DNA of 64,000 bases from Euryodendron excelsum (taxonomy: Eukaryota > Streptophyta > Magnoliopsida > Ericales > Pentaphylacaceae), in assembly GCA_033060915.1 (NCBI GenBank), contig CM065397.1, positions 12,941,001-13,005,000 on the forward strand, given 5' to 3'. Positions within the stretch are counted from its first letter, which is position 1. Each line of letters starts with the position of its first letter. A program made the position numbers and the translations under genes. The notes below the pieces were generated by a model. That model ran no database searches. It worked only from the letters and a program-made list of their open reading frames with translations, and was not told the DNA's origin. This document shows, piece after piece, positions 20,863-32,806 of this stretch.

Positions 20863-23100
20863 TTCTTTTCAAGCTAATTAAGTCAAGAAAGCAACATATT
20901 GCTTTCCTTAATCCAATCAAACTGGGGATAGAATTGAAATTAGGAAACAATAGAAAAGCATAAATGGGTTTGAACAAATCCAAAAGTTGAGATGCTTTTG
21001 CAACGAGTTTTTTGCCAAAATAACATTTTTTTTAAAAGTAATTCCCTACCTAACATTCGCTCAAAAATAATTCCCAAACTAACATTCTGGCCTCATCCCT
21101 AAAAGAAATATTTTGTTAAAATGCCATTATAGTTTGCTAAATTTATTTTGTTACCCTAATTTATAGGTATTTATTTCCAAACTTGCTGCTTCCTCTCATG
21201 ACTAAGCACAATCACTATTTTCATATATGGGTGCCCATTACTTTGAAAATTGAAACTCAAAAAAGTTGTAAAAAAATCCAACTCAGTCTAATAAATAAAT
21301 AAAAAACATGCCATCATGTAATTCTAAAATGCACTTTTGATAACTAAGAAATCAATAGAAAAACTCTAAAAACTTTTAGCCTTATAATAAAATTTAGTTT
21401 TTTTTTCTTCCTTCTGCTTTTCAACAATCAAACATAATACAATTCCAAATTTATCTTCACAAAAGTCTTGCATTAGTACCAGTTTAGTGAACAATAGGCA
21501 TAAAAAAAGATGATTCTCAAATTAAGCAATTCAATTAAAGCCCAACAGTATTCAAAATTTTATAAATTTGGTAAATTAAAATTTTATAATGTTACCACTT
21601 TTAATTCAATTAAACAATCATTAAAAAATTTCACACTCGTTTCAATTTTGTCTTTTTACAATTCCACCTCTCCTTTTAATGGTATGCTATTATAGCATGC
21701 AATTGTGTAATTGTTTCCATCTATATCAGTAGAGAATAGTTTCCACCAATCAAAATCATATGCTATTCTTGTAATTGTAACCCATCAATCTCTATACTAA
21801 TAAGCAAAGAGTCTCCTATTTGGTAGGGACTCTGATTATCTCGTTTATAATTACAAGTTCAAGCCTTGCGCTCATCTCCTAAGCTTGAACCTAACCTTCT
21901 CATTCTTTCTTTTCCTAGGTTGTAAATATATAATTTTTTTTTTTGTGATTCTCAAAAAAAGAAAAAAAATCTCTACACTACTTAATTGAAACCATGCTAC
22001 TATACCAGTGTACAATTAAGAGGAGAGATGAAAATGATATTGTAAAGTGTTATGTAGACTCATTAAAAGTGAAGGTTTTTGTATCATAATCGGAAGTGAT
22101 AAATTTGAAACTATGTATTCATATATTAGGATAAAAAGTCAATTCTAGTAAATTATAATGGCCTATTAACAACAAATTTCTTTTAAAGATGATGTTAGAA
22201 TATTAGTTTGAGAATTATTTTTAAGAGAGTGCTAGATAAGAAATTATTTGTAAAAAGAATGTTATTTTGGCTAAACAGTCCTTTTGCAAGAAGAGCATTA
22301 TGACAGACACCCAATATATTGTTGATTTCCAAATTCATCGTCTCTTTTAATTCTGCAGTTCTTCGGGGTTAGGTAAGCATGGATTAGACCGGAAGAGTCA
22401 TTCAACCGGCCATTAGCTTGACCTTCGTTGCATTCGGAGCCAAAACTCGTGATGAGATTGTGTCATCACTTCTTTGATGATATGTGTATCATAAGTTATA
22501 TTACAAACCAAATTTTGTTACAAATTGCATTGTCTCTCGCCTTCCCCGGTGTAAGACTAAATAAACCTTGGAAAATCTGTAAAGTATTAGTAATCCTCTT
22601 AGTTTTCCCACAAAATTACAAATTATCTACATCACACGACAATTTAGTCAACTTTGTAAGCCAACCATCTTTGTTTATGTAAACCCCCTTCCTCCAAATA
22701 TATATATATATATATATATACATGTATATTGTCCTTTCCTTTTTGGTTTCGTCTCTTTCTTGGAAAATTTGAACTCTTAAGAAATATTATTCTCATGACA
22801 AACAACTACCATTGATCTGTTTACACAACAGTGATTGCGTTTAGCTTATCTCTTTAAGTTGCAATCGAACAGTGACCTAGAGGAAGCAAATGTGCCATCT
22901 TTATTAGAGGAAATATATTTCTATGTTAATATTCTTTTTAATTAATGGATTGATCTCGTAAGTAAACATTTATATCGGTATGCCTTGGATGTTGTTATAC
23001 ATGCCGGTACTTCTGTGCCTGACTGCACTTGTGCAACGAATCAAAGTCTATTCCCCAAACAAAGTTTAGTTTCAAGTTCCATCTTTGAACACTCCGAAAA
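20863..23100. other. Intergenic AT-rich DNA
   Basis: No gene seen. It contains homopolymer runs (21930-21970) and an (AT)n microsatellite at 22698-22721. Short frames are AT-driven. Confidence 0.4.
22698..22721. repeat. (AT)n microsatellite
   Basis: About 12 uninterrupted AT units. Confidence 0.9.
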
Positions 23101-23103
23101 GCA

Positions 23104-23740
23104 TATATTAGTAGCATCAAGGAGTCAAGGCATTAGGAATATATAACGAGAGATACATATGTCTGTATGCGTCTGTGCACTCTTCAGCTGTGGAATCGCT
23201 GATGAAATTTCTATTTAATTAATTAATGGATGTGCATGATCAGTATGGACAGAAGATAGGAAAATTTTTGTTATCTAGTTTTCTTTGAAGCTGACCATGC
23301 ATGGAGATGGTATCTCAATTATAGCTTTGGTTCTTAATATTCTTTTAACAACTATTGGTGTTGATTTATAAATATTTGTATCTATTTCCCTCCTAATTTT
23401 ATTGAATGTTTTGTATACCTCCCATTTTGTTTATATGTTTTCATTCAAACAAATCTAAGTTTTGAGTTTCATTTGTATAATGCTAAGCATCAAGGAGGCT
23501 GACATTAGGTATCTATAGATCTATGGATATTGTTGTTCATATGTATGTCTGTAAGTTTGTGCACTCTTTAGTTGTGGTACCCAGATGAAATGTGTAATTG
23601 TTTAATAGATGTGCATCACCAGTGATCTAAGCTCACAGAATATATATACACACACACACATATGTACTGTTTGATATGCATAGATAGTAAAACCCTAATT
23701 TTTAAGCTGGCCATGCATGGTGCATGCCTATCTGCACGTG
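23104..23740. repeat. Diverged tandem duplication of about 380 bp
   Basis: Landmarks occur twice in the same order: GCATCAAGGAG, then TATGTCTGTA, TGTGCACTCTT, GCTGTGG or GTTGTGG, GATGTGCAT and CCATGCATGG. The first set runs about 23114-23303 and the second about 23487-23718. The copies are well diverged with unequal spacing. Confidence 0.55.
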
Positions 23741-24183
23741 CTTAATCTTTTCAATACAAGATTGGATTAAAAACAAAATTCCAAATTTACGTCTGGGTGC
23801 AATGTATAAATCTTCATCTTAGTGTTTTAATGTTCAAAGATTCGATAAAGTTAAATTTTGCCTTCTCTATGTTTAACTCCACGTAATTGTGATTATCGAT
23901 AAGGGAAACTGAAATGTTCAAACAAATCCTACAGTTGTAATGAATTTAACCTCTGAGGGTAGGTCTTGGCTCAATTCTGCTAGTCAAAATCATTATCCTT
24001 CTTCCTTATCAAGTCAAGGACAAGAATTGGTCCATTATATTTGTTCGTTTATTTGTTTTGTAAGAGGGTAACTATCATTTGGTTCTTTGGTCTTTGCTCC
24101 AATTTTCAAATGTCATCTTCGAATTTTAATTTTTCTATTTTGAACCATTTAACTTTCATAATTAATTCTCGTTAACAGATGTG
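23741..24183. other. Intergenic AT-rich DNA
   Basis: Nothing recognised. Confidence 0.4.
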
Positions 24184-24289
24184 AGGAAACTCTTTTGTTA
24201 TATCATCTACTGCACAGCCCTGGACTACATGGAGCACTTGAACCTACTCAAGGACAAATTAAATATCCAACAGAGGTATCTCGAAATTG

Positions 24290-24715
24290 CAAAAAATTGA
24301 CAAGTTGATAGAAAATGTGATTCTAGAAATAACTCATCGCAAACCCGTCACGATGACGTTTAGAGCCTCAAATAAGGGATTTTGTCGTTTTTTTGAAAAG
24401 ATTTGATCGTCCAATATCTTGCCCGATTTGAATCCGTTTTGGTCTATGTTTTTTAAGAGTCTAGTTGTCAAATTTGGCTTAACTCAATTTTGCCATTTTT
24501 GATAAATTTTCGTATTTTCCTTAATTTATGTTATTTTCGAATTACATTAGGGCTATGGGTTCTTTTCCTATAAATATTATGTAAGGGTTTTGCCTTAAGT
24601 AATTTTTGAGTATTGAATAACACGTTATTTCAAAGAATTTGTCTCTTTTGTGTTCTTATGTTTTGTTTGTATTGACAATTCACTTGTTCACGTTTATCCC
24701 TGTGTCACTTACTAA
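24290..24715 (+). mobile_element. Possible LTR remnant
   Basis: CCTATAAATATTATG (about 24569) is preceded by a run that resembles plant LTR U3 sequence and followed by a short U-rich leader. The layout is like a copia or gypsy LTR promoter. Neither end, target duplication, primer site nor polypurine tract could be fixed. Confidence 0.25.
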
Positions 24716-24762
24716 TTGAGCTAATTTTAGGATTTGCACTAAGAAAATGACAGTCTAAAGTG

Positions 24763-24791
24763 TAGAGAGAGAGAGAGAGAGAGAGAGAGAG
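24763..24791. repeat. (GA)n microsatellite
   Basis: About 14 GA units. Similar runs are at 25511-25528 and 34840-34870. Confidence 0.9.
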
Positions 24792-26155
24792 CACTTGCAT
24801 TTCAAAGAAATTCGTCGTTATTTTAAAGGGTAAAAGATACAACTTTACATATGTAGTAGAATCGAATTTTCTCACAACTACTAATGAATTGGATTGTATA
24901 TTGGCCTCATTATAAAAGGTTGAAAAGTTCAAATAAAAAACAGGATGATGGAATTGAAAACTTGGAGTAAAATGTGTGGTTAAAACTAGAATTTATCCAA
25001 AAATAAATATTGTATATACGATGTATCTGAGTTGGCCCGGGACCATATGGGGGTCTCGTGTTGGGCAGGCTCTCCCACTTAGAGAGAAATGAATGTGTGT
25101 TAAGTTAATAACCTCTTCCCACAATTTCCGTTTTTAACAAGTTTCGTTGGGTTTAGCTCTTGCAAAAAAAAATCTATAGGTAGAACGGGCCTAGCCCGTA
25201 AGGAATTTGCTACAAGGAATTGGCTTCGTTTGAAAAAAGGAGAAGGCCTAGTGGGTGATTTGGGTGGATTATTTTTCAAGGGCTTTCATGGGCCCAACCG
25301 AAGAACTTTCAATTTCAATCTCTGGTAAGATTAAGATGGGCCATGACCCCTGGGCTTTGCTTACAATATATAGAGGTCGGCCCTATCCATTGACAAGACA
25401 AATCACCATGGCCTTAAAACACCCACAATGTTTCAATGGAGAGGCTCTCCTACCCACTTCATTGTCCGATGGCCCAGTATTATTTAATGTTGATGCCTCG
25501 CCAGCCGAGCGAGAGAGAGAGAGAGAGATCCACCTGGTTCAGCCTACACTGTTTTTTCTTTGGTGGTAACTTGCTATTGTTAGGCACACTTTTCGTTTTT
25601 CTTGTTTTTCTTTTACAGCCCAGAGGGGAAAAAAAGTACGAAACCATCCCTTCCAAAAAAAAAAAACATAAACTAAGGAATACAAGAGACTAAGAGAGAG
25701 TAGAAAAGCTCAAAACTCTAAAAAAGAAACCATAAAACACAAACAAGCATAACCATTTAAGTAGAACAATATTTGTTTGCAACCTTAGAAAGTGATCCAA
25801 CATTATATAGTAACATATTCTTTTTGGCTCAAGAGTGCCTATGCCTTCGACCAACTACTTTCTTGAGCTCGTGTAGAACCACTGTTCATGTAAACTAAAT
25901 AAACTTTATGCATTGCAAGAATAATGGCCGGCCATATAAGATCAAGGAAAGGAATTAAATTTGCAATCTCATGCTTAAGGACGAGAGATAATGGTTCCAT
26001 GCTAATACTGACCACTGGCCACCCTGTGGTTTATAGTACCAATTGATTGAACATATTCATATCTCAAAAGTTTGGAAGGACAAAGTCAGTAAACAAATTA
26101 AAAGAAATTAGCTAACATCAATCACGCATGTCCAACAGACGTTGACTAATGCACA
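24792..26155. other. Intergenic DNA, nothing identified
   Basis: A stretch at 25020-25500 is richer in GC, with GGGCCTAGCCCG and GGGCCCAACC motifs, and could be an old repeat. The frames do not resemble any protein I know. Confidence 0.35.
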
Positions 26156-26159
26156 CCTT

Positions 26160-26290
26160 AGCTAAGTCTCATTAACTGTAGATGAGACCTGCATGACACC
26201 TTAATGAGTCCTACCAATTGCAAGTGGGACTCAATTTGATGCATGACACCTCTATTGAGCCCCATCAATTGTAAATGAAATCCGACTAAA
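26160..26290. repeat. Short tandem repeat, about 55-bp unit
   Basis: Three imperfect units share GAGACC/GGACTC-type ends around TGCATGACACCT and CAATTG-A-AAATG-like segments. Confidence 0.5.
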
Positions 26291-26477
26291 GAGCCTGTTA
26301 CATAGACGTGACTGATGCTAAAGGACTTGAATTAAAAATAAATGTTTTGTGCAATGACAATGATGTGTTAAGTGTTGGACTAGTAGAGGGGGCGGTTTAT
26401 AGCTTATGGTCCTAATTTGGCACTCGTGGGTGGTGCAGTCACCCTGAAACAACAATGAGCAAGCCCTTTGACACCAA

Positions 26478-26519
26478 GAAAAAAAAAAAAAAAGAAAAGG
26501 AAAAAAAAAAAAAAAAAAA
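26478..26519. repeat. A-rich tract
   Basis: Two A-runs separated by a short GAAAAGG. It generates poly-Lys and poly-Phe frames on the two strands that are not genes. Confidence 0.9.
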
Positions 26520-26748
26520 GAGCAGCCCAAGGTCTAGGGCCGTTACTGGCCGCACATGGGCCTCATACTATCTGTCTGAAATCTATCAGAAAGTATCGCC
26601 ATCACCAATCCGACAATAGGCTCATAGGCTTCATGCATTTGCTAAAAAACAGCTGACAACTTCATAAATGCAAGCACGTTGCATGCAATTTCTCACTGTA
26701 AACACTCTTCAGTAAATTTGCCACTCCACTGCATGTTTGACAGTGCCT

Positions 26749-26750
<2 letters not shown>

Positions 26751-26809
<59 letters not shown>
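26751..26809. repeat. Long (GA)n microsatellite
   Basis: About 29 perfect GA units, the longest simple repeat in the window. Confidence 0.95.
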
Positions 26810-26811
<2 letters not shown>

Positions 26812-27164
26812 TGAATATTTAAGTGACTAAAATATTTAAGGGACCTAATAAACGAAAGTATACATTTCCACTTTACTGGTATAACAAATGTTAGAATATA
26901 CTAAACATATAGATAAATATAGAACATCAACATAAAAACGAATGTAGAAGCGTTTTTTTGTTATTTTGACAAAAAAATCTGAAATTATTTATTTTTTTTG
27001 TGAAAAAAAGACTAAAACCGAATGCGAGAATCTTGAATATAGGGCTTGGATCTTCCTCTCCCTTTTTTTTTTTTTTTTCTCTTTTAAATTATATGATAGC
27101 TCTAAATAATAAAAAAAAAAGTAATCTGTAAGTGGATATATTACAATACAAAGAGGCTCTTCAA

Positions 27165-27480
27165 AGCGAAGGCACGTGCACTGTACTCGGAATCACATGC
27201 CAATAATGATCCCAAGGCCTGACGGGCGTCGACTTGGTGTGTGTCGACGCCGCAAACTCATGGTCCTCTCTCTCTATGACTCTCTCTGTCTGCATGGCGA
27301 CAACATCAAGCGTCACCAAAAAGCTGACATGCGATGTGACTGTTTGATCTGACGGTAGACAGCCCACCTCTCAACACATGTTACGCTATCAGTTGGCGAC
27401 AGAGACCATCACGATATCTAGTCGGTCGATTCTGTACTGTCTGATTGGGCCCCACGTGTCTCCACATGTCAGAGATGAGC
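27165..27480. other. GC-elevated segment with G-box motifs
   Basis: Within AT-rich surroundings this stretch has GCACGTGC (27172), GGGCGTCGAC with a nearby GTGTCGACGC, and CCCACGTGTCTCC (about 27449). CACGTG is the plant G-box core. It resembles an upstream region of a plant gene, but no gene follows on either strand within reach. No binding is shown. Confidence 0.3.
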
Positions 27481-28899
27481 CTGTCCCTTTATCACTCCTC
27501 TTCAAATTGAAAATGTTCAACTTGCTCTTCTCGTTTCTTTGTCTGGTCTGTCCATTTGGATAATCTTTCTCCAATTGAAATTAGTTTCTTGGAAGTTAAA
27601 ATTTGAAGCATGTTTTGTGAGAACAAATAGCAACTCCACTTCCTTTTAGTATGGTTTTTGCCAATAACCTTTTCACGTAGGCTTCCAAGCTAGCTCTACG
27701 AGTTAAATTACACTTTTGTACCATGTTAGTATGGCAATAAAGTTTTATTTTTACTTTTTATGATTAATTATGTTTAAAATTTATGATATGTGCTGATACT
27801 ACAAGAAAGTATGTGGTGTAGCATAAACACAAATATTATGGAGATTAAACACCACAAGACCTCGAAGAGATTTAAGAAATGATTGATTCAGTAAATTTAG
27901 TGCATAGTAGTTAATTGTATTTGGTTATTTTAACTTTTGAATATTAAAACCCCTGTTTGTTTACACTTTAACAAGCTTTACTAGTTCACATAATTTCATA
28001 AATTTTTATTAAAATAAGATGATTGAATCGCCAAATAATATTGATCTTATATTATTATTACTGAGGAATAATATTAAATCAAAATGATATAAAGTGCATT
28101 TGATTTATTATGCCGTTTCGATTATATGGTCTCCCTTAATTGTATGCAAATTTTGAACCGCAAATATGAGAATGAAAAAGATGGATTAGGCACAATCTAT
28201 AAGAATAATTGTTTGTGACCCAAAAATCAAGTTTTTCGTGCCCCAAAAAAACAAAACAAAGACAAGTTTTTCATTAAACCATCAATTGCATATTTATTCA
28301 AGTGGCGCTCTTCCTTCTCCCTTAATGGAAAATGGAAGGGTCTTATCGGATCGGAAGCCATGGCTTTATTTAGAGGGCGATAACGTGGTTTGAAGGAAAA
28401 GAGTTGCCCTATTTATGTAGGCATGCAATCGGACCAAGAAAAGGAGAAAGGTAAAACAGAAAACCAGATAGAAAATCAATTTTCGTCAATACTATTATTA
28501 AAAGGCAACACTCCGGTATTACGAGGATTGTTATGTTTTTTTTTTATTTTATTTTTTTATGTTTAAACTATCCCTATGAGCCATAATTGCTACAACTGTA
28601 GTGGTGAGTTGAGAAAAACTACTTATAATGGGTGAGTGGAATAAAACTAACTAGTAACCACCAATGTTAGAGGTTTTTTTTTATTTGAATTGTAGTGATG
28701 TATTTATTAGCGTGTGACAATGCGCACACGCATAGAGTGTAGCACCTTCTAGTTCTTAGTTATGTCTATTGACAGCCAAGCAAAGGAAAGTTGTAGGGGA
28801 AGTTGTGGTTCATCTCCTTGTAATATCCTTATTTCTAATTTATTTCCTGAAATAAAAAGAAGAAAATACTCAAAATAAAAAAAATAACAAAAAAAATAA
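27481..28899. other. Intergenic AT-rich DNA
   Basis: Nothing recognised beyond homopolymer runs. Confidence 0.4.
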
Positions 28900-29197
28900 G
28901 GGTAAAATACACTTTATAATCATACACTTTACACAAAATTCTATTTTGGGCCTTTATTTTTAATTATAATAATTGGACCCTGGCTTTTGTGAAAAGTTAC
29001 AATTTCAACCTTTCATGAGGTTCTATTTTTTGTAGTAGAGGAAAAATTACCCTATGGCCGTTTTCAATCTAAAATTTTGAACTGAAGCTAGTAAATGATT
29101 GACGTTGAAACTATTTGTCAATATGAAAACTTCATTGTTAGAATAAAAAATATAGGCCTTGAAGTAAGATTTTGCATAAATGCAAAGTGTAATTAAC
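28900..29197. mobile_element. MITE candidate with degenerate inverted ends
   Basis: The left end GGTAAAATACACTTTATAAT...ATTTTGGGCC and the inverted right end (TTAATTACACTTTGCAT...TTCAAGGCC) match over about 40 bases with gaps. About 298 bp, no coding. The target duplication could not be fixed and the family is unassigned. Confidence 0.4.
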
Positions 29198-30014
29198 TCA
29201 TATGTTCATGTACTCCTGTTGATTGGTTGTTTGGTCGTTGGATAATGTAATGAAGCAGCTTGAGTGACTAAACATATTTGTAGCTAAAACCATATGACCA
29301 AGGAGAACATTTTCCCTACCACTCGACATCGTTTCTCCTTAAACAACAAATTACTTGTGTTTTTTGTTGTTGCTAATTATATGGAAAATAGACAACTTGG
29401 ATGATGATTGTTGGAAAACAATGGGTTGCAAGTGGATTGACTGTATAGCTTTTTCTTTCATTTTCAAGATACGGAAAATGTCACCTTAACCGCTGATTAA
29501 TTTTGATATTTGATTTGTTAATTCTACATTGTCCTTATTCGTTTTCTTCTTCCCCACATTTTCTGAGCATTATAGGGGTCCTACTCATTGAAAAAGCTGC
29601 ATCACGTCAATATCACTTAAGTACTGTTCATCCTTTATTTTCTTGCAATTAGTTGTCTCGAGAGCTCCGTCACTCGTCCTTTGATACCCCATCATTTAGT
29701 TGGAGACCTACTATTTAAAACTATGTAAAACTATTTTCTATTGAATTTTTATTAGGGTTCAGGGGAATCCTGAACATAGTTTAAAAAATAAGAAGAGGAG
29801 ACTTTGCAAAAATGAAAAGCAGGAAACTATTAAGAATCAATTGATAAATTTGATAAGAATCTTAGTAAGAAATTTTTATAAAACAAAAATGAAATATTTA
29901 GCAAACTTAGGAGAAAATTTTAAAAAACTTAATAGAAACCTACATGAATAATTCAATAAATACTTAGTTAAAATTTAAGAAAAACAATATATAAAAAATC
30001 TAAATTTCATGTTT
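29198..30014. other. Intergenic AT-rich DNA
   Basis: Nothing recognised. Confidence 0.4.
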
Positions 30015-30284
30015 TCAAACAATTTCCATAGAGTTTCTTATCTGTTTCTCATTAATATCACAAAAGTTTCTATTTTTGAAAACAGCAAAAAGATGCAGGC
30101 TGAAAGCCAAACTAGCCCCAATCCTCACCCTTACAAACCGAGCACAAAACCTGATCAAAACACCAGCTAAAGCCGCCCGCCCCCACACCCCCACCTGATA
30201 AGAGATCAACCAAGAAGTACAAAGTTCATTTCCAGCTTCTAGACCCCAAGCCAACATCTTCCTAAATTCTGATTTTTTTAACAC
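30015..30284 (-). other. Unrecognised 89-codon reading frame in a GC-elevated island
   Basis: A minus-strand frame with ordinary amino-acid use (WLISYQVGVWGRAALAG, FVRVRIGASLAFSLHLF) sits in a 200-bp island richer in GC than its flanks. The middle could be a membrane helix. There is no promoter or splice evidence and I do not recognise it. It may be a fragment of a dispersed repeat or a captured gene piece. Confidence 0.25.
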
Positions 30285-31064
30285 ATCTAATGAAATGGTA
30301 ATACCAAATTAATTTTCAATTCATAAAGCCAAGTTTCTTTCGCTATTAGGAGCAAAATTCAAATAGCCTTACGCTTTCTTTTTTTCTTTCTTCCTTTCTT
30401 TTTTTTTTTTTTTTTTTTTTTTTGTTTTTTTGGATATAGAGAAGCAAGCTGTGTTAACAAAACATGATGCCATGAATTACAGCTGCATGACGATAATCCT
30501 TCAAAGTTATTTCCTGCTATGGGCTGTAAGATCAACATATCTTTGGAGTGGTGTATTAAACTATGCTAATTAAAGTCTAAGACGATATGGCGTTTGATTG
30601 ATCGTATCTAGATTAAACTTCTAGATTTGCAATCTGTAGAAGGAATCATAATAGTAATTTATAGTTTTCTTACCAACTGGGCCTCTCTCTCTCTGTCTCT
30701 CTCTCTCTCTCTCTCAAAATTTCACGAAGTCACTAGCACAATCAGGAGAAGAAAGCATCAATGCAAGTGACCCCATAATTTTATTTTAAGAAATATTCAA
30801 ATCCCTTGAAAGAAAGATCCCTCCTCTATGACTTCACACCTCTACTTATAAAACAAATAAAGTAAGCTTGCAAGTATTGCCACCACTAATGGCGGCATTA
30901 TATAAATCATCATGACAGAATCGAAAGGGAGTCACGCGAATTTTTGTTTAATTCGGATATACACGTATGATTTTCTGTTCCTATTCCTCTTGGCCCTGCA
31001 ACCATCGTCCTTAATTAAATCAATCTTCTTCACGATACTTTCCACAAATCAGCACGTCATTTCT
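30285..31064. other. Intergenic DNA with T- and CT-runs
   Basis: A poly-T run (about 30400-30423) and a (CT)n run (30682-30715). No gene seen. Confidence 0.4.
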
Positions 31065-31817
31065 TAATCCTTATATAGGTTAGAATATATAATTAGCAGC
31101 TTGAATTTTGATTCTGATCTTTATATGAGCTTGTTTTAGATTCTTATGTAGTAATATTGAGATTTTTTTTAATAGTTTCATATTCAAAAGAATAAAAAAA
31201 TGTGTATTTTGCTACACATTATGTCAATGACCCATGCCAAAGAATCAAATTGATGTAGAATAGTATAGATTATCTCAATGATAACTTACTATAGATGCCT
31301 CATCCTCTAAGATTATTTCTAATGAAGAATCTGGGTGACAATCAAACATAGCCATTCTCAAGGTTGGTTTAGGTTTAAATAAAAGGCAACTGATTTTCAT
31401 AGACGTGTCTATTTGTAGACCTCTCTCTCTCTCTCTCTCTCTCTCACACAGGCCAACAACATGGCAATCCTAAATTCTTATATAGTTTAGCATATAAAAT
31501 TAGCAACTTGAAGTTTGATTCTGATCTATGTATAGCTTGTCTTTAGATTCTCATGCTCTAATATTGAGATGGGTTTTCAATAGCTTCATATTCAAATCAA
31601 TATAAAATGTGTCTATTGCTGCCCATAATGTCAATGTCCCCATGCCACAGATGTAGAATAGTATAGATTATCATAATGATAACTTGCTATAACTGGCAAA
31701 TCCTCTAAGATTATTTCTAATGAATATTCTTGGTGACAATTACATATAATCATTCTAAAGGTTGGTTTAGTTTTAAATAAATGGCAGCTGATCTTCGTTG
31801 ACGTGTGTATTTGTAGA

Positions 31818-31846
<29 letters not shown>
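31065..31846. repeat. Tandem segment duplication, unit about 390 bp
   Basis: Unit 1 (about 31065-31446) and unit 2 (about 31466-31846) run in parallel from TCTTATATAG or CCTTATATAG through ATAGTATAGATTATC and TCTAAGATTATTTCTAATGA to a terminal (CT)n. Identity is high by eye. Each unit ends in its own microsatellite of about 13 units. Confidence 0.8.
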
Positions 31847-31849
<3 letters not shown>

Positions 31850-32376
31850 TAGATCTCCACAAGCATTTAAGAGTTAGCTTGGTTTTCCACCTTTGTCAAC
31901 ACGGCAGTGTTATTGGGATTGCTAGATGGTTATACATAATAGCAATCCATATAATTCTCAGTAGAAATTCTAATAAGGCTAAGGCCAGTAAAATTGGAGA
32001 TCTATTTATCATCAAGCGGCTCGTCGACTAATTTTCTTGTCAGTAATTATTTTGTCCACAAAGAGATGGAGAATGATAATGGAATGAATTCTTCTATTGA
32101 GTATGAAAAAAAAATGAAAAAAATTACATTTTGGAAGCACAACGAGACTTGAGAACTGAGAGCGCATTAATGAAGAGTGAAGACTACAAACAAAAACCCT
32201 AACTATAAGATAGAAATATCTCCTTAATGGGTTTTAGGAACCTTAGCAGTACTTGATAGGTAAATATTTTACAGTAATGAAATTGTTGCAGTAGTCACTA
32301 GTCACAAATTCCCAAAAAAAAAAAAATCTAGCGTCAACCACCATTGATGCTCAGTCACTAATTGATACTTGACACA
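31847..32376. other. Intergenic DNA
   Basis: Nothing recognised. Confidence 0.4.
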
Positions 32377-32386
32377 TTAGCTGGGA

Positions 32387-32796
32387 CTAGGGGTGGTTAT
32401 GGGCCCGTGACCCCGATAGGGCCATCCAAGCCAACCCATAAATTATAGGGTTTGAAATTTTTTTTTAGATTCGATTAGTTTAATGGGCGGGCTTAAAAAT
32501 TGTCTTTGAAGCTCGATTTGACTCAGCTTGAACCGATATATATATAAAATAATATATTTTTATATTTTAATATTATATATATGTATATGTAATTAAATTT
32601 TATATTTTTTAATATTATTTATAGGGAAAATTTTTTTATATATTAAATAAATTTTATGTTAAATGGGTGGGCTTGGATGGACTTGGGAATATAATTTTTT
32701 TAATTGGGCGAGCTTGGAATTTGGTTTTGGGTCCGAGAAAATTTTTTTTTATGTAGGCCCGACTCGAGCTTGGCCCAACCCGCGCAATGTCCAACC
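32387..32796. mobile_element. hAT-like MITE with target duplication
   Basis: The element begins CTAGGGGTGG and ends, inverted, with GGTTGGACATT, close to the AGGGGTGGACA ends of plant hAT-type MITEs. It is bounded by a perfect direct repeat TTAGCTGGGA (32377-32386 and 32797-32806). hAT duplications are 8 bp, so two bases of the 10 may be chance or element. Inside are GGGCCC-rich ends and an AT-rich core. No coding capacity. Confidence 0.6.
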
Positions 32797-32806
32797 TTAG
32801 CTGGGA

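Noticed and set aside
26318..26656. Overlapping poly-Lys and poly-Phe frames on the two strands
   Set aside because: They arise from an A-rich homopolymer tract.
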